Of a DNA stretch of 64,000 nucleotides, positions 1 through 10,712 are shown one piece after another; the stretch's first letter is position 1; every line of letters starts with the position of its first letter. This DNA comes from Pseudoips prasinana. Its lineage: Eukaryota > Arthropoda > Insecta > Lepidoptera > Nolidae. A program made the translations under genes and the position numbers. The stretch covers positions 3,410,001 to 3,474,000 of the forward strand of contig OX621259.1 of assembly GCA_951640165.1 (NCBI GenBank). Reading direction: 5' to 3'. The notes beneath the pieces were generated by a model, which worked only from the letters and a program-made list of their open reading frames with translations, was not told where the DNA came from and searched no databases.

Positions 1-545
1 CAATACCGTAGCTAAGTCTTCCAAGGTTAGTGTGGAATTACCGACTACCCGTTTAAGGTGGTATTTGGTTGACTTTATTCCTGCCTCCCACAATCCTCCA
101 AAGTTTGGCGCATGAGGGGGAATAAAGTGCCACTGTGTACCATTGTTCATGAGACTATCAGCCAATTCAGCATTAAGGCAGGACTTCTCCTCATCAAACA
201 AAAAAAGTAATTCCCTAGCTGCTCCCGTAAAATTTGTCGCATTATCGCTATATAGCTCCTCACATCGCCCACGCCTTGCAACAAATCTTTTGAACGCGGC
301 CATAAACCCTTTAGTAGTTAGTTCACTGACTGCTTCCAAATGTATTGCTCGTGTAGACATGCAAATAAATAATGCTATATACCCTTTATACGATTTATTA
401 CCGCGACCCTTTGACATCCGAATATTAATAGGTCCAGCATAATCTACTCCACTCCTGAGAAAAGGTTTATTTGACATGACTCGAGCTGTGGGTAACTGTC
501 CCATGAGTTGAGTTCTCGTTTTAACCGAATATCGAATACATGTCA
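1..545 (-). pseudogene. BEL/Pao integrase core (partial, frameshifted)
   Basis: Minus-strand translation gives an rve-type integrase core that would insert element cDNA into the host genome. Visible landmarks are GVDYAGP (first catalytic Asp), SDNATNF (second Asp) and GGLWEAGIKS (catalytic Glu), preceded by the second Cys pair of the HHCC finger (CVTC). The reading frame is offset from the upstream RNase H segment; the change falls in a run of nine T at 562-570, consistent with a one-base indel. The coding region runs off the window start, so the C-terminus is not seen. The three acidic residues are intact; the frameshift is what makes it non-functional. Confidence 0.85.
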
Positions 546-1694
546 CACAGCCTCTGACATATTTTTTTTTACCAATAATTTAACCCCTATAATCCAATAT
601 CTCGAACGCAAAAAAGTAACCATAAGTTGAGGCCCACCATGCATAGTTTTTTGGTGTGCTTTGGCAACCAAAAGACTTGTTAAAAAAGACTGTTTAGGTA
701 TGAGTATTGGATGTATTCGGTTGTATTCCAACTGTGACATTTCCAGTCTACCTCCAACCCTTAAAATCCCCTTTGAATCTAAAAAAATATTTAACGATTT
801 TAAATTGTTTGTCTTTCCTAGTAATTTATTCATCTTTAGCTCCTTCAATTCCTCCGAGAATTCGTCTTCCTGACATTTTTTAATACACAGCTCCATTGCC
901 TCATTTAATTCTTCTTTATCTAAGCTCTTAGTGTGATGTTTTCTTGTTGTTTGACTTCTTAGATGTAAAAACCTTCTACAATAAGCGATTACGCGAATCA
1001 ACTTTGACAACGAAGAATATTTGTTCCAAAATGAATTACTAACCGTAGTTGTATGAGATGTTACTTCTTCGATATTAGTTGTTTTAGGTTGCGGTCTCTT
1101 AAGTTCAACTACTGGATGCCTTAAAAATTCTGGACCGTCCCACCATATTGAAGCACATGAAAGGTCAGCTGGAGGTATACCACGCGAAGCACAGTCTGCT
1201 GGATTATCCTTTGAAGACACGTGGAACCAATGTTTGTTGTCTAAAATTGTCAAAATTTCAGACACTCTGTTCGCAACAAAGGTCTTCCACCGACTCGGAT
1301 GGCATGCCAACCACGCTAATACCACTTGGCTGTCCGTCCATGCGTAACAATCTACTAATGAAATATTTAAAACCTTGCTCACTTCCTTCATCAATTTTGC
1401 CAACAGTACTGCTCCACACAATTCCAACCGTGGTATGGACACTTGCTTCACTGGAGCTACCTTTGTTTTCGAGGCTATTATAGAAACATTTACATTACCG
1501 GAATCATCTACGACCCTGAGATAAACAACAGCCGCGTAAGCCATTTTTGAGGCATCAGAAAATCCGTGTAAATCAGATTTAAAGTTTCCAGAAGTAGTAG
1601 ATATCCAACGTGGGATCTTTATATCTTCTAGAGACAATAAACTATTATGGTAAGTGGCCCATTCATTATATAAAATTTGTGGAATTTCTTGATC
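543..1694 (-). pseudogene. BEL/Pao RNase H and integrase zinc-binding segment
   Basis: This segment continues the RT reading frame below the in-frame stop at 1695-1697. It carries RNase H landmarks: HGFSDASKMAY (Asp), IPRLELCGA (Glu), AWTDSQVVLAWL (Asp) and the NPADCASRG motif that is very common in BEL/Pao. It then has the integrase N-terminal finger region (HPILIPK followed by H..MHGG). RNase H degrades the RNA strand during reverse transcription. The frame is lost at the T run near 562-570, just before the CC half of the finger. An ATG at 1637 starts the longest ORF, but this is not a genuine start because the protein continues upstream through the stop. Confidence 0.85.
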
Positions 1695-3566
1695 CTAATC
1701 AATTCCTGCTAGCCAAAGTCTTTGAATGTATATTTTTGCTAAAATTATACTTGGTGCCAGCCAGCCCCTTGGATCAAACAATCGTGAGATATCTGATATA
1801 ATTTTCCTTTTAGTAGCTTGTTCCGGCAACGATGGGAGCGCAACAGAATATTGGAAAAAGTCACCAATTGAGTTCCAGGTAAGTCCCAGAATCTTCGTAA
1901 CATTATCGACCTGTATTTTTAATCCATTATCTTTACCCTTTAGCTCATCGTTAATAGCATCTAGCAACTGTTTGCTATTACTCATCCACTTTTGTAGTGG
2001 AAATCCTCCCTTCGTTAGGACTGTATTTATTTCCGTATATATTTTTAACCCCTCTTCCACTGTCTCCGCCCCTGTTAACAAATCATCCAGATAAAAGTCG
2101 TTTAATATGATATCTGTTAATTTAGGGTTATCGTGACACTCATCATATGCTACTTGTTGTAATGCCCGTACAGCTAAATACGGGGCAGAGGCAGTGCCAA
2201 ATGTTAACGTATTTAATTCGTATTCCTTTATTTCCTGTTTCGGACTATCCCTCCAAAGAATACGTTGATAAACAGTATCCCTCCTGTCTACCATTAATTG
2301 CCGATACATTTTCACTATATCTGCAACCAGACATATTTTATGTGTTCTCCAACGCATGATTATGTGACGGAGATCCGCTTGTAAAGTTGGACCTATCATT
2401 AAGTTTTCATTTAGGAATGTACCATTGGTACCTTTACAGGAAGCATCAAACACCACTCGAACCTTCGTGGTGACTCTATCTTCCTTGACAATGGCATGAT
2501 GAGGTAAGTAAATTGCTGATTCACTATTATTATTCTTATTTGTTACTAGTTTCATATGATTAAGATCTAAATATTCTTGTAGAACCTTTCCATATTCTTC
2601 CTTTAACTTAATGTTTTTTCCTAGCCTATTTTCTAAACTATTTAGTCTTTTTATTGCTATAGCCTTTGTTTCACCTACTTTTTGTTTCAGGTCCCCGTCC
2701 CGAATTGGTAATCTTACAATATACCGCCCGTTATCATTGCGTTTCGTTGTGGACTTAAACAATTCTTCACATTTCATTTCGTCTTCCGTTAATATTTTTA
2801 TATTTTCAGATGGTTCAGCTTCCAACTCCCAAAATTTTTTCAGATATTCATCACATGCAATACTGGAGTGCATAACTGTAATGTGAGAATTAACCACGGA
2901 ACTATCTAAACCGACTACACCAGACAAAATCCAACCGAATTTAGTACATTGTGCCAACACGGTTCCACTCAAGTTCTTTTTTATACCCACTTTGATGATC
3001 TGACTGTATATATCCGCACCTAATAGTACATCAATTTTATTGGGACGATAATATTCCGGATCAGCTAAATCATCCTCCGTCAAATCTATCCACTCAACTT
3101 TTGATACTTGAGCTGCGGGAAGAAGTGATGTTACTGACTTGAGAACATGAGCCTTGACCTTAACCTGGTAAGTCGGATCAAGCCTGGAGCTTAATGTTAT
3201 GTGGACAACGTATTTTGATGTTACACTTTTCTCTCCTCCTACGCCTATAACTGTTCCTTTAACCGCCGACCTTTTTATCCCTAAGTATTGAACCATTGAT
3301 TCAGTTATAAACGAGGCCTGAGACCCTTGATCCAGCAAAGCTCTAATTTCCCGATATGTCCCGTCCCTCGACTCAGCTTTTATCATAGCCGTGCTTAATA
3401 ATACGGTTTTATGACTCATACCTGTCGAAAAATAAGAGACAAGTGGCTTACTGGACTTTTCCTCTTGGGTAACATCTTTGGACTTTCCATCACTCACCGA
3501 AGAGCCTATAATCTCTGACGTTGATGGAGTCTCTTCAGTAGTTTGAGAAGACCCAGAAACATCTAT
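1695..3566 (-). pseudogene. BEL/Pao aspartic protease and reverse transcriptase
   Basis: The first half has a retroviral-type aspartic protease with the Pao-style active site LLDQGSQASF (near residue 86 of the open segment). The RT follows with VRVVFDAS, the NLMIGP segment, VADIVKMYRQ, LTFGTASAPY and the catalytic NDFYLDDLLTG, so YxDD is present. The C-terminal part matches the Pao peptidase A17-like connection (ISRLFDPRGWLAP). The segment ends in TAG at 1695-1697, with compatible Pao sequence continuing in the same frame. Related elements commonly have Trp there, so a TGG to TAG change is likely. The first eight residues of the longest ORF (3567-3590) belong to the piggyBac terminus. Confidence 0.88.
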
Positions 3567-3746
3567 CCCTTTCAGACCTTGCTTAAACAAGCGTGCGCAT
3601 CAATTATAAAAAAATATTTGTTCGGTAAAAAATGGTTTTTCGGAACGAAACCTACACGCATCGATCGTGCGAGTTCTGACGCGTCTAATAAAAAAAGTAT
3701 ACGGGCTTGTTACCGGCAGCTAGTCACCGCGAGCACGTCTTGGAGG

Positions 3747-5853
3747 ATGGCAGCGTTTTTTGGCGCGAACTCCCGCCAAGGTACGTAATATATAAAATAT
3801 ATTTTTTGGTACTTAATTGTTTTAGTATTATTACTAATATAAAACTAATGGTCTTAATATGTAATATGAAGTAAAAACCACAAACAAATTTTAATATTTA
3901 TATTCGATTTCGACCAACTAAAAGTAATACGCACGGTCGTAGCATTTCGGTTTCAATCACGTTTTGGAGGGACAAAATGGCACGCACGTGCGTATTGTTT
4001 CTTTACATATTTCTTATAAATATTGAGTGTTTCTATGCATTAAACAACATAATTTGTTTATTACAGGGGCCTCGTTAGCAGACGATATTGTATTAAACAT
4101 ACTGGGTGACGGGAATGACTCGGACATTGAAGATATCCTTGACGATAACTTCTTGCTGCAAGACTCGGACGAGGAAAATTTGGTAAGAGAACCAGTTGAA
4201 TGCAGACATCCTTTAGACTTACCTGAGCCTGCCGAAATCATAAGTCAACCAACTCAACCCTTGCATCAAGTAAGTTTACAAAATAATATGACTAATCGAA
4301 GGGGGGCAGGCAGGGGAAGGATTTGGAAACAAACAACATATACTGACAAACGACATGATTATCAGCCACCTCCACTGCACTGTGTACGGTCTCCAATGCA
4401 GTACTTTGAAGACTATTATGACGATACCTTTTACGAACTAGGAGCAGAATGTACCAACAACTACCATATGCGGAAAACAGGACAAGTACTGAATACTTCA
4501 GCAAATGAAATAAAAAAGGTGTTCGGGATACATTTGTACATGGGAATTTTTGCTTTCCCGCGGTTATATCTTTTCTGGCGCCAAACTACAAGATTGGCTG
4601 TTGTAGCTGACATTTTGCCTCGCGACCGTTTTGCAACCTTGCGAAGCTCATTACATTTTGTACCTGACGATCAACCCTCTAATCCAGAAGACAGACTAAA
4701 TCCTCTATGGAAGGTACAGCCTGTAATTAATAAAGTCAAACAAGCCTGTCGCAAGTTGGAAAGAATGCCAGGTTATTACTCAATCGACGAACAAATGATC
4801 CCATTTACTGGAAGATGCAGCTTGCGGCAGGTTGTAAGAAATAAACCGCGACCTGTTGGTCTAAAAAATTTCGTAATAACTACGAGTGAAGGTCTCATGA
4901 TACAGTTTGACATTTACTTAGGCGCCAGAACAGCATTTTCAGAGCGAGAATTGGGTGTGGGTGCTTCCGTTATTTTACATTTAGCTCAAGAAGTGCCTGC
5001 TGGAAGTTGCTTATATTTTGACCGCTTTTTTACAAGCGTTGCTCTTTTAGAAAGATTACAGCAATTAGGTTTGCATGGAACTGGCACTATCATCATGAAT
5101 AGAGTCAGTGAAAGGAAAAATTTGACTTTTAAACCCGACAACAAAATGAAGAGGGGAGAATCACAACAATTTGTATGTGATGAGCTTGCTCTTGTTAAAT
5201 GGAAAGATAGCAAGTCCGTATTGATGATATCAAACTGTACAGGAGCAGATGAGACGTCCAGTGTCAAAAGATGGGATAAGAAAAATAAAGCGTATGTTGA
5301 TGTAGCATGTCCTAAAATGATCTCTAATTATAATAAGCATATGGGAGGAGTTGATATATTAGACCAGCAAGTCGAGTACTATCGGGCTTTCATTAAGACC
5401 AGAAAATGGACATTAAAAGTAATTATACATTTCCTTGACCTAGCCGTTGTAAACTCTTGGCGCCTTTATCGAAATGATTGTATTGCGAACAATGTGCCAC
5501 AAAATAAAATCATGGATTTGCTACATTTTAGACTTGAAGTGGCTGAGGGTCTAACACAAACTCCTACCAGAAGACATGTTGTTGAACCCGAAAGTGGAGT
5601 AGGTAATATTTTGTCTACCTCACTTTCTGGTGTATGCTCCACCAAAAAGTTTAAGCAGCCAACTCCTTCTGTTGCGAAGCGACATGATGGTTACGGCCAC
5701 TTACCATTATTTGACGATAAAATTACCTCCCCAAGGGTTTGTAAATTAGAGAATTGCAATTGTCGTTCTAAAATCATGTGTACAAAGTGCAAAGTATATT
5801 TATGTCTTTCCAGAGGCAAGAACTGTTATTCCATATATCATAACACAAAATAA
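3747..5853 (+). CDS. piggyBac-family transposase, two exons (3747-3780, 4067-5853)
   Basis: DDE/D cut-and-paste transposase of about 606 aa, close to the usual piggyBac length near 600. The first ATG in good context is at 3747; exon 1 ends CAAG/GTACGT and exon 2 begins after TTTATTACAG at 4066. The phases match, giving a short N-terminus joined to SLADDIVLNILGDG. A stretch of Asp and Glu follows, as in many piggyBac N-termini. Catalytic candidates are the Asp in YSIDEQMIPFTGR, the Asp in LYFDRFFTS and the Asp pair in MGGVDILDQQ. The C-terminus is a Cys-rich zinc finger (CKLENCNC, CTKCKVYLC, C..H). I see no stop or frameshift. The 286-bp intron carries another GCACGTGCG-like motif. The gene could still be active. 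Confidence 0.9.
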
Positions 5854-5879
5854 TACCAGTTTCCCTTTCTATTCATGAA

Positions 5880-6500
5880 AAAAGGTTTTTTTTTGTTTTG
5901 AGAAGAAGTTGATCTCATTTTAGTTATATAATGTTACGAATTATGTTCGTAAACTAAATAATATATCGACTGAATTATTACAATAAGAAGTTATACTGGT
6001 TTACCTTTTTTCAAAAGAAACCATGTTTTATTTTTGTTTTGAGAAGAAATTGATCTCATTTTAGTTATATAATGTTACGAATTATGTTCCTAAACTAAAT
6101 AATATATCGACTGAATTATTACAATAAGAAGTTATACTGGTTTACCTTTTTATAAAAGAAACCATGTTTTATTTTTGTTTTGAGAAGAAATTGATCTCAT
6201 TTTAGTTATATAATGTTACGAATTATGTTCCTAAACTAAATAATATATCGACTGAATTATTACAATAAGAAGTTATACTGGTTTACCTTTTTATAAAAGA
6301 AACCATGTTTTATTTTTGTTTTGAGAAGAAATTGATCTCATTTTAGTTATATAATGTTACGAATTATGTTCCTAAACCAAATAATATATCGACTGATTTA
6401 TTACAATAAGAAGTTATACTGGTTTACCTTTTTATAAAAGAAACCGTGTTTTATTTTTGTTTTGAGAAGAAATTGATCTCATTTTAATTAATATGTAAGG
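5880..6500. repeat. 141-bp tandem array at the piggyBac 3' side
   Basis: The segment beginning GAGAAG recurs at 5900, 6041, 6182, 6323 and 6464, exactly 141 bp apart, so about 4.5 copies. Copies differ by only a few bases, the last being the most diverged. It begins about 30 bp after the transposase stop and fills the space to the right subterminal region. It contains no ORF. Confidence 0.95.
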
Positions 6501-6819
6501 TTTTGAATAATGTTTCTAGACCAAAACTTATTTAGACTGAATTAAAGCAATGACTGATTACTTATTTTTCAATATACTAAAGATTTGTGCTAAATAATAT
6601 GCGTTTTATTATAATTATTGTGTAAATATATTTACGACGCACTGGCGTGCGTATTCTGTCTAGACCCCCAGAACGCACGATCGTGCGGGTACTTTCCTGT
6701 AAAGCCTGAAACATGCGGAATATTTATTTTATTTTTCTTGGCCTCTTCAATGTCCAACTGATACAGGAAAAGCGAAAAAACTATAACATAACTAAAAAAA
6801 GAACTCAGGTCTGAAAGGG

Positions 6820-7996
6820 CTATAGTGTGAATTAATGTATGGTGGCGGCGTTTGCATATCTTGCAACGCTGTGCACTTTTACAAAACCTGGCCGAGTGGT
6901 TGTTGTTCAGACAAATAAAACATAAACTACGTTCCTGAACAAAAATGCGCCGTTTTTCCACGGATTCCTTATTAAATTTGGGACACGAACTTATTTTGTG
7001 GTCGGCGGAGCAATATGCACATGCACTAGGTACTTTGATTTTATCCTTCATGACATGAAAAGATTGAGTCGTTTTTGGAGCCCGTTCCGACTTATTATCT
7101 AGGTTTTCCAATCCCCTAAACCGTCCCATTAAAAAACTTATAAATTGCTCAAGAGTGGGTAGATCGTCGTTGGGTTCTGATGACACTTTCAATTCCCAAG
7201 ACTTTCGGGTTTCCTTGTCTAATTTTGCACTTATTATGTATATCATCAAAATATCCCAAGACGATATATCCACTCCCAATGTTTTGAGAGATTCCAAGCA
7301 ATCGTTAGTATTGGTAACGAGTTTTTTAATTTCAAAGGCTGATTCACTAGCTAGTATCTTTTGACCCATCAATCTTTTTAAAATGGAGTTTGCTAAAAAT
7401 CTCTTATTATTATACATTCCGTCCAACTTTGACCACGCTGTCTTATAGTTGTCAGCCGTAACTGGAAGGTTTCTTAACAATTGCTCCGCCTCTCCATGTA
7501 AATGACCCTTTAAATAATAAAATTTTTGTGCATCATCCAGAGACTTATTTTGGTGTACTAAGCCTACATATAAATCTCTGAATGATTGCCACTCCGTATA
7601 CTTTCCCGAGAACATAGGAATTTTTATTTCTGGTAATTTAATTTTACTGCAACCTTTAATTTGCCCTTCAGTAGATGAAGTGGAAGACGAAGTGTTATTG
7701 GCATTCTTTAGTACTAACATTTCTTTCATTTCACATTTGTACTCATTGTAAATTTCTTCTACCTTATCAAACACTTCATTTTTATAATATTCGGTATTAT
7801 GCAACTCAGTTTTTCCCATACCGGTTATAATTTTAGTATGACTACTAGAAAAAGTACTCCATAGTTGTTCTAAGTTTTCAAGTCTGATTTCTAAATATGT
7901 GACAGTTAATCGCTCCTTAGGCGATTTTTTAAAATTAGTTTTCTGTTTTGCAATTTTGTGGGCAATTTCATCTTGAAGGTTAATTAAAGGTTCCAT
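6820..7996 (-). pseudogene. BEL/Pao gag-like region (capsid and zinc knuckles)
   Basis: It starts at ATG 7996, just after the GC-rich leader. The middle has the DUF1759-type capsid pattern (LPEIKIPMFSGKYTEW, FRDLYVGLVH, KFYYLKGHLHGEAEQLL). The C-terminal part has three Cys/His knuckles (CAYCSADHKISSC, CFICLNNNHSARFC, CKICKRRHH) expected to bind element RNA. The ORF is open across the piggyBac right end to 6632, but everything after the Ile codon at the junction is piggyBac sequence read in reverse. In BEL/Pao the gag continues directly into protease, which here lies beyond piggyBac at 3566. Confidence 0.9.
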
Positions 7997-8099
7997 TTTG
8001 ATCTAACAAAATTCGTATGTTCCGAAATTAAAATATTCTAAACTTCCAAACCTGACCCTTCCCCGAAGGAGGGAAGTTGCGCGGGGGTACCTCCGGTGG

Positions 8100-8920
8100 C
8101 CTGCTGCGCGGAGGGCTCCTCCAATGTCCTGCGCGGGGGGGCTCCTCCGATGTCTTGCGCGGGGCTCCTCCGATGTCCTGCGCGGGGGGGCTCCTCCGAT
8201 GTTCTGCGCGGGGGGGCTCCTCCGATGTCTTGCGCGGGGGGATGGCTCCTCTCCGATGTCCGGCGCGGGGGGCTCCTCCGATGTTTTGCGCGGGGGGATG
8301 GCTCCTCTCCAATGTCCGGCGCGGGGGGCTCCTCCGATGTCTTGCGCGGGGCTCCTCCGATGTCCTGCGCGGGGGGCTCCTCCGATGTCCTGCGCGGGGG
8401 GCTCCTCCGATGTCCCGCGCGAGGGGCTCCTCCGATGTCTGCGCGGGGGGCTCCGTCGATGTTCTGCGCGGGGGCTCCTCCGATGTCCTGCGCGAGGGGC
8501 TGCTCCGATGTCCTGTGCGGGGGGCTCTTCCGATGTCCTGCGCGGGGCGCTCTTCCGATGTCCTGCGCGGGGGCGAAGGCTCCTCTCCGCTGTCCTGCGG
8601 GAGGGGCAGCTCCGATGTCCTGCTGCGCGTGGGGGCACCTCCAGTGTCCAGGGCTACTCCTCTTCCGGGGTAGCGGGGCTGCTCCTCTTCCGGGGTAGCG
8701 GGGCTGCTCCTCTTCCGGGGTAGCGGGGCTGCTCCTCTGTGGCGGGGGCTACTTCCTCTTCCGGGGGGGAGGGGCTGCTCCTCTTCCGGGGCGGCGAGGC
8801 TACTCCTCTTCCGGGGCGGCGGGGGCTGCTCCTCTTCCGGGGCGGCGGGGCTACTCCTCTTCCGGGGCGGCGGGGGCTGCTCCTCTTCCGGGGCGGCGGG
8901 GGCTGATCCTCGTCGGGGGT
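8100..8920. repeat. GC-rich minisatellite in the Pao leader (two arrays)
   Basis: From 8100 to about 8640 a 23-27 bp unit with core GGGGCTCCTCCGATGTCCTG is repeated about 20 times. From about 8655 to 8910 a second unit, core GCTCCTCTTCCGGGG plus a variable CGGCGGGG or TAGCGGGG, repeats about 10 times. Long overlapping ORFs on both strands exist only because the unit lacks stops in every frame; they encode Arg/Pro/Gly/Ser-rich repeats and are not genes. G runs are on the plus strand, so element RNA would be C-rich here. Confidence 0.95.
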
Positions 8921-9090
8921 ACCTCACCGTTGATCCGCGGCCCTTCGTCGTCTTGTGGGTTAGCCTCTTCCGTAGACTCCGCCGTCGTCTTCTGCTGCGA
9001 CCACCAAATTCTCTTCGCTGCGTCGATCTGGCTCGTTCAGGACCATGAACAAGGGTCAGGGTCCTCCGCGGTGAAATCAAACCACTGCTC

Positions 9091-9240
9091 TGCACTTATA
9101 ATTTATTGCACTACAAGTAGCGCCCCGGTGCGGTAGCGGATGAAACACGAACTAAATTAATTATCGTCGATACTTATATAAAAAATGTGAACGAAACCAT
9201 ATCGACTTTTAAGCGGACTGAACAACGCCATCTAGGGACA
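9091..9240 (-). promoter_or_regulatory. Putative 5' LTR of the BEL/Pao element
   Basis: On the minus strand this stretch has TATATAAG (plus coordinates about 9173-9180) and, 70 bp downstream, AATAAA (9102-9107), the arrangement of an LTR promoter and polyadenylation signal. TGT at 9240 and GCA near 9088-9091 are possible LTR termini; TGGTTTGATTTC just inside could be the primer-binding site. The second LTR is outside the window, so the ends cannot be confirmed. Confidence 0.5.
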
Positions 9241-9364
9241 CGGAAAGAAACTAAACAAATTAATTCTTGTAAGCCAATATGATTTCATTCATCGCGTTTA
9301 CGATAACATAGACAATCACATATTATTTTAAAAACATCATATATAAATAGTAGTAGGTGGCACA

Positions 9365-9690
9365 TGTAGTTAGAGTGGTGAGGAGCTATCCGACCAATCG
9401 CGTGCTCCAGGTTCAGTGCTCCGCCGATGCTGTCGAACGAACGCGGGCGGCGCGCAACATAAATACTGCCGGCACGGTCTCCAACGGACAGTGATCGATG
9501 GTCCTCGACGCAGGGACGTTGTCGCTTCCGATACACTGCACCGCTGGCGCCTACACAAGCCGCGGTTACTATGCCATCATTTGGAACGGCGTCTCAGTGC
9601 GCGCGCCGCCGTGGTCCCGGGCGGTCGCTCAGTGCGCTGCGCGATCTAGCGGCGGCCGGACGTATGATGCGCTCGTATGATATGTACTAT
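9365..9690. other. CpG-rich, GC-rich block of unknown nature
   Basis: This 300-bp stretch is much richer in G+C and CpG than its AT-rich surroundings (for example GCGGGCGGCGCGC around 9445). It matches no repeat elsewhere in the window that I could see. Short ORFs exist on both strands without recognisable domains. TCAGTG at 9412 resembles an insect initiator. It could be a 5' exon or promoter, or an edge of another element. Confidence 0.35.
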
Positions 9691-10035
9691 GTAGGCCACT
9701 ACATCTTTTTGGTTGAATTACGGCCAGTCTCAAAGGAGACTCGCCATCTGCGCGGGATATATTATACTGCACAAGTGTGGACGCAACCACATGAGATATG
9801 AATCTCATAATCCAATGGGACGACTAAGGATATGGCCGAAAAGAGGTCAGGCACAGGACCGACAGCTTAACGTGCTTTCCGAGGCACGGGGTTATTAATA
9901 CCGCCCAGACTTCGGTCTGGTACTGGAAAGCTTTCTTTATAAAATACTCCCAAAATCACTTTGGGCCCGACCCAGGATTTAAACCCAGGACCTCGCTTTC
10001 TGCAGTTGAACACGCTATCGCTAGGCAACTAATTA
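9690..10035 (-). mobile_element. SINE family A copy (tRNA-headed)
   Basis: The tRNA-like head is at the right end, where the reverse strand reads a Pol III A-box-like stretch (near 10010-10025) and the B-box-like GGTTTAAATCC. The body has the family hallmarks: reverse of CCGAAGTCTGGG, an AAGAGGTCAGGCACAGGACC segment and the terminal GGAGACTCGCCATCTGCGCGG. A nearly full-length plus-strand copy is at 26672-27020. Confidence 0.8.
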
Positions 10036-10477
10036 TATACCTGTCGATACCTTACAAAGCGGTGGCACGATTCTAATTTTCAAAGAAACCTTACAATTTC
10101 AAATAATATAAACTCCAAAATGAAAACTCCAAACTCCAAATTGTACACTGAACTAAGTATTATATTATTATTAACCTTAGTACTGTAAATTATTTCTGCA
10201 GTTACTAATTAGTTATACAGTATTACTACACCCTACCACAAGAACTTCCCTTAAAACCATTTTTAATGCCCGTTCTGTGTGAAAATGAGCGTGTTGCGTC
10301 GCGTCATACAACCCCTAAGAGACCGAACTTTTCAGACAGAACATAATAATTTCCCTACAACATGGCACAGCTCAGTTAACTAAAATATTGTGGCGTAGAA
10401 ACAGTGGAAATCCGTCTGTTGCCTACATCATAGGGTTGCCGTGCGTTCAGTTTTCCTGAGATCATCATTACAGCTTA
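10036..10477. other. AT-rich spacer, nothing recognised
   Basis: No ORF, tRNA-like head, inverted repeat or match to other repeats of the window was seen. Confidence 0.6.
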
Positions 10478-10712
10478 AATAAGTCCACTGCTGGACAAGC
10501 CTCCCTCAAGAATCATCTTGAGGGGATATGCCATAATCGCCACGCTTGGCAGGCGGGTTGGCGATCGCAGTATGATGGTCGTAGTACTCAGAAGGAAGCT
10601 GCTTCCCGTCCTCTGGTAGATATTCCCTCGGGTCGACTTCTACGCCCCCCACGGGATGAGATGGGGTGATGATATTCTGATTCTGATATTTGTCGCCGTC
10701 ACCACACAGCAT
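10478..10712 (-). repeat. RTE LINE fragment (5' leader joined to a 3' end)
   Basis: Reverse-oriented match to the leader of the RTE element at 23474-23690: GCGATCGCCAACC, GCCAAGCGTGGCGATTATGG, GTGGTGACGGC and the CCGTGGGG motif all recur. The left edge, TCCACTGCTGGACAAGCCTCC, matches the reverse of the RTE 3' end (CCAGCAGTGGACG), so this is an internally deleted copy rather than a leader alone. Confidence 0.75.

Larger units (their letters stand above)
3567..6819 (+). mobile_element. piggyBac-like DNA transposon, apparently complete
   Basis: The ends are 13-bp perfect inverted repeats, CCCTTTCAGACCT at 3567-3579 and AGGTCTGAAAGGG at 6807-6819. They are flanked by CTAT on both sides (3563-3566 and 6820-6823), which I read as the 4-bp target duplication. 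CCCTTT-type termini are typical of piggyBac-like elements, but the usual target is TTAA. Subterminal inverted motifs share a CGATCGTGCG core (3665-3674 and around 6676-6685). The element is 3,253 bp long and holds one spliced transposase gene and a 141-bp tandem array. It sits inside BEL/Pao. Confidence 0.9.
1..9240 (-). mobile_element. BEL/Pao LTR retrotransposon, 5' part, interrupted by piggyBac
   Basis: Read on the minus strand the order is putative 5' LTR (about 9091-9240), a long GC-rich leader (8000-9090), gag (6820-7996), then protease, reverse transcriptase, RNase H and integrase (3566 down to 1). This gag-protease-RT-RNaseH-integrase order and the DUF1759-like gag are typical of BEL/Pao elements. 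The integrase tail and 3' LTR lie outside the window. A piggyBac element occupies 3567-6819; the gag and protease reading phases on its two sides are compatible, so the host ORF was probably continuous before that insertion. The copy is dead: one in-frame stop (1695-1697) and one frameshift in a T run (562-570). Confidence 0.9.

Noticed and set aside
5880..6500. CRISPR-like array
   Set aside because: Units are contiguous 141-mers without unique spacers, inside a eukaryotic transposon.
3583..6835. TTAA at 3583-3586 and 6832-6835 as piggyBac target duplications
   Set aside because: They lie at unequal distances from the ends (inside the left TIR region, outside the right). The perfect CCCTTTCAGACCT repeats place the boundaries at 3567 and 6819, next to CTAT.
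8003..9095. Long overlapping ORFs of 200-355 codons on both strands
   Set aside because: They are translations of the 25-bp minisatellite, open in all frames because the unit lacks stops; no domain and no consistent start.
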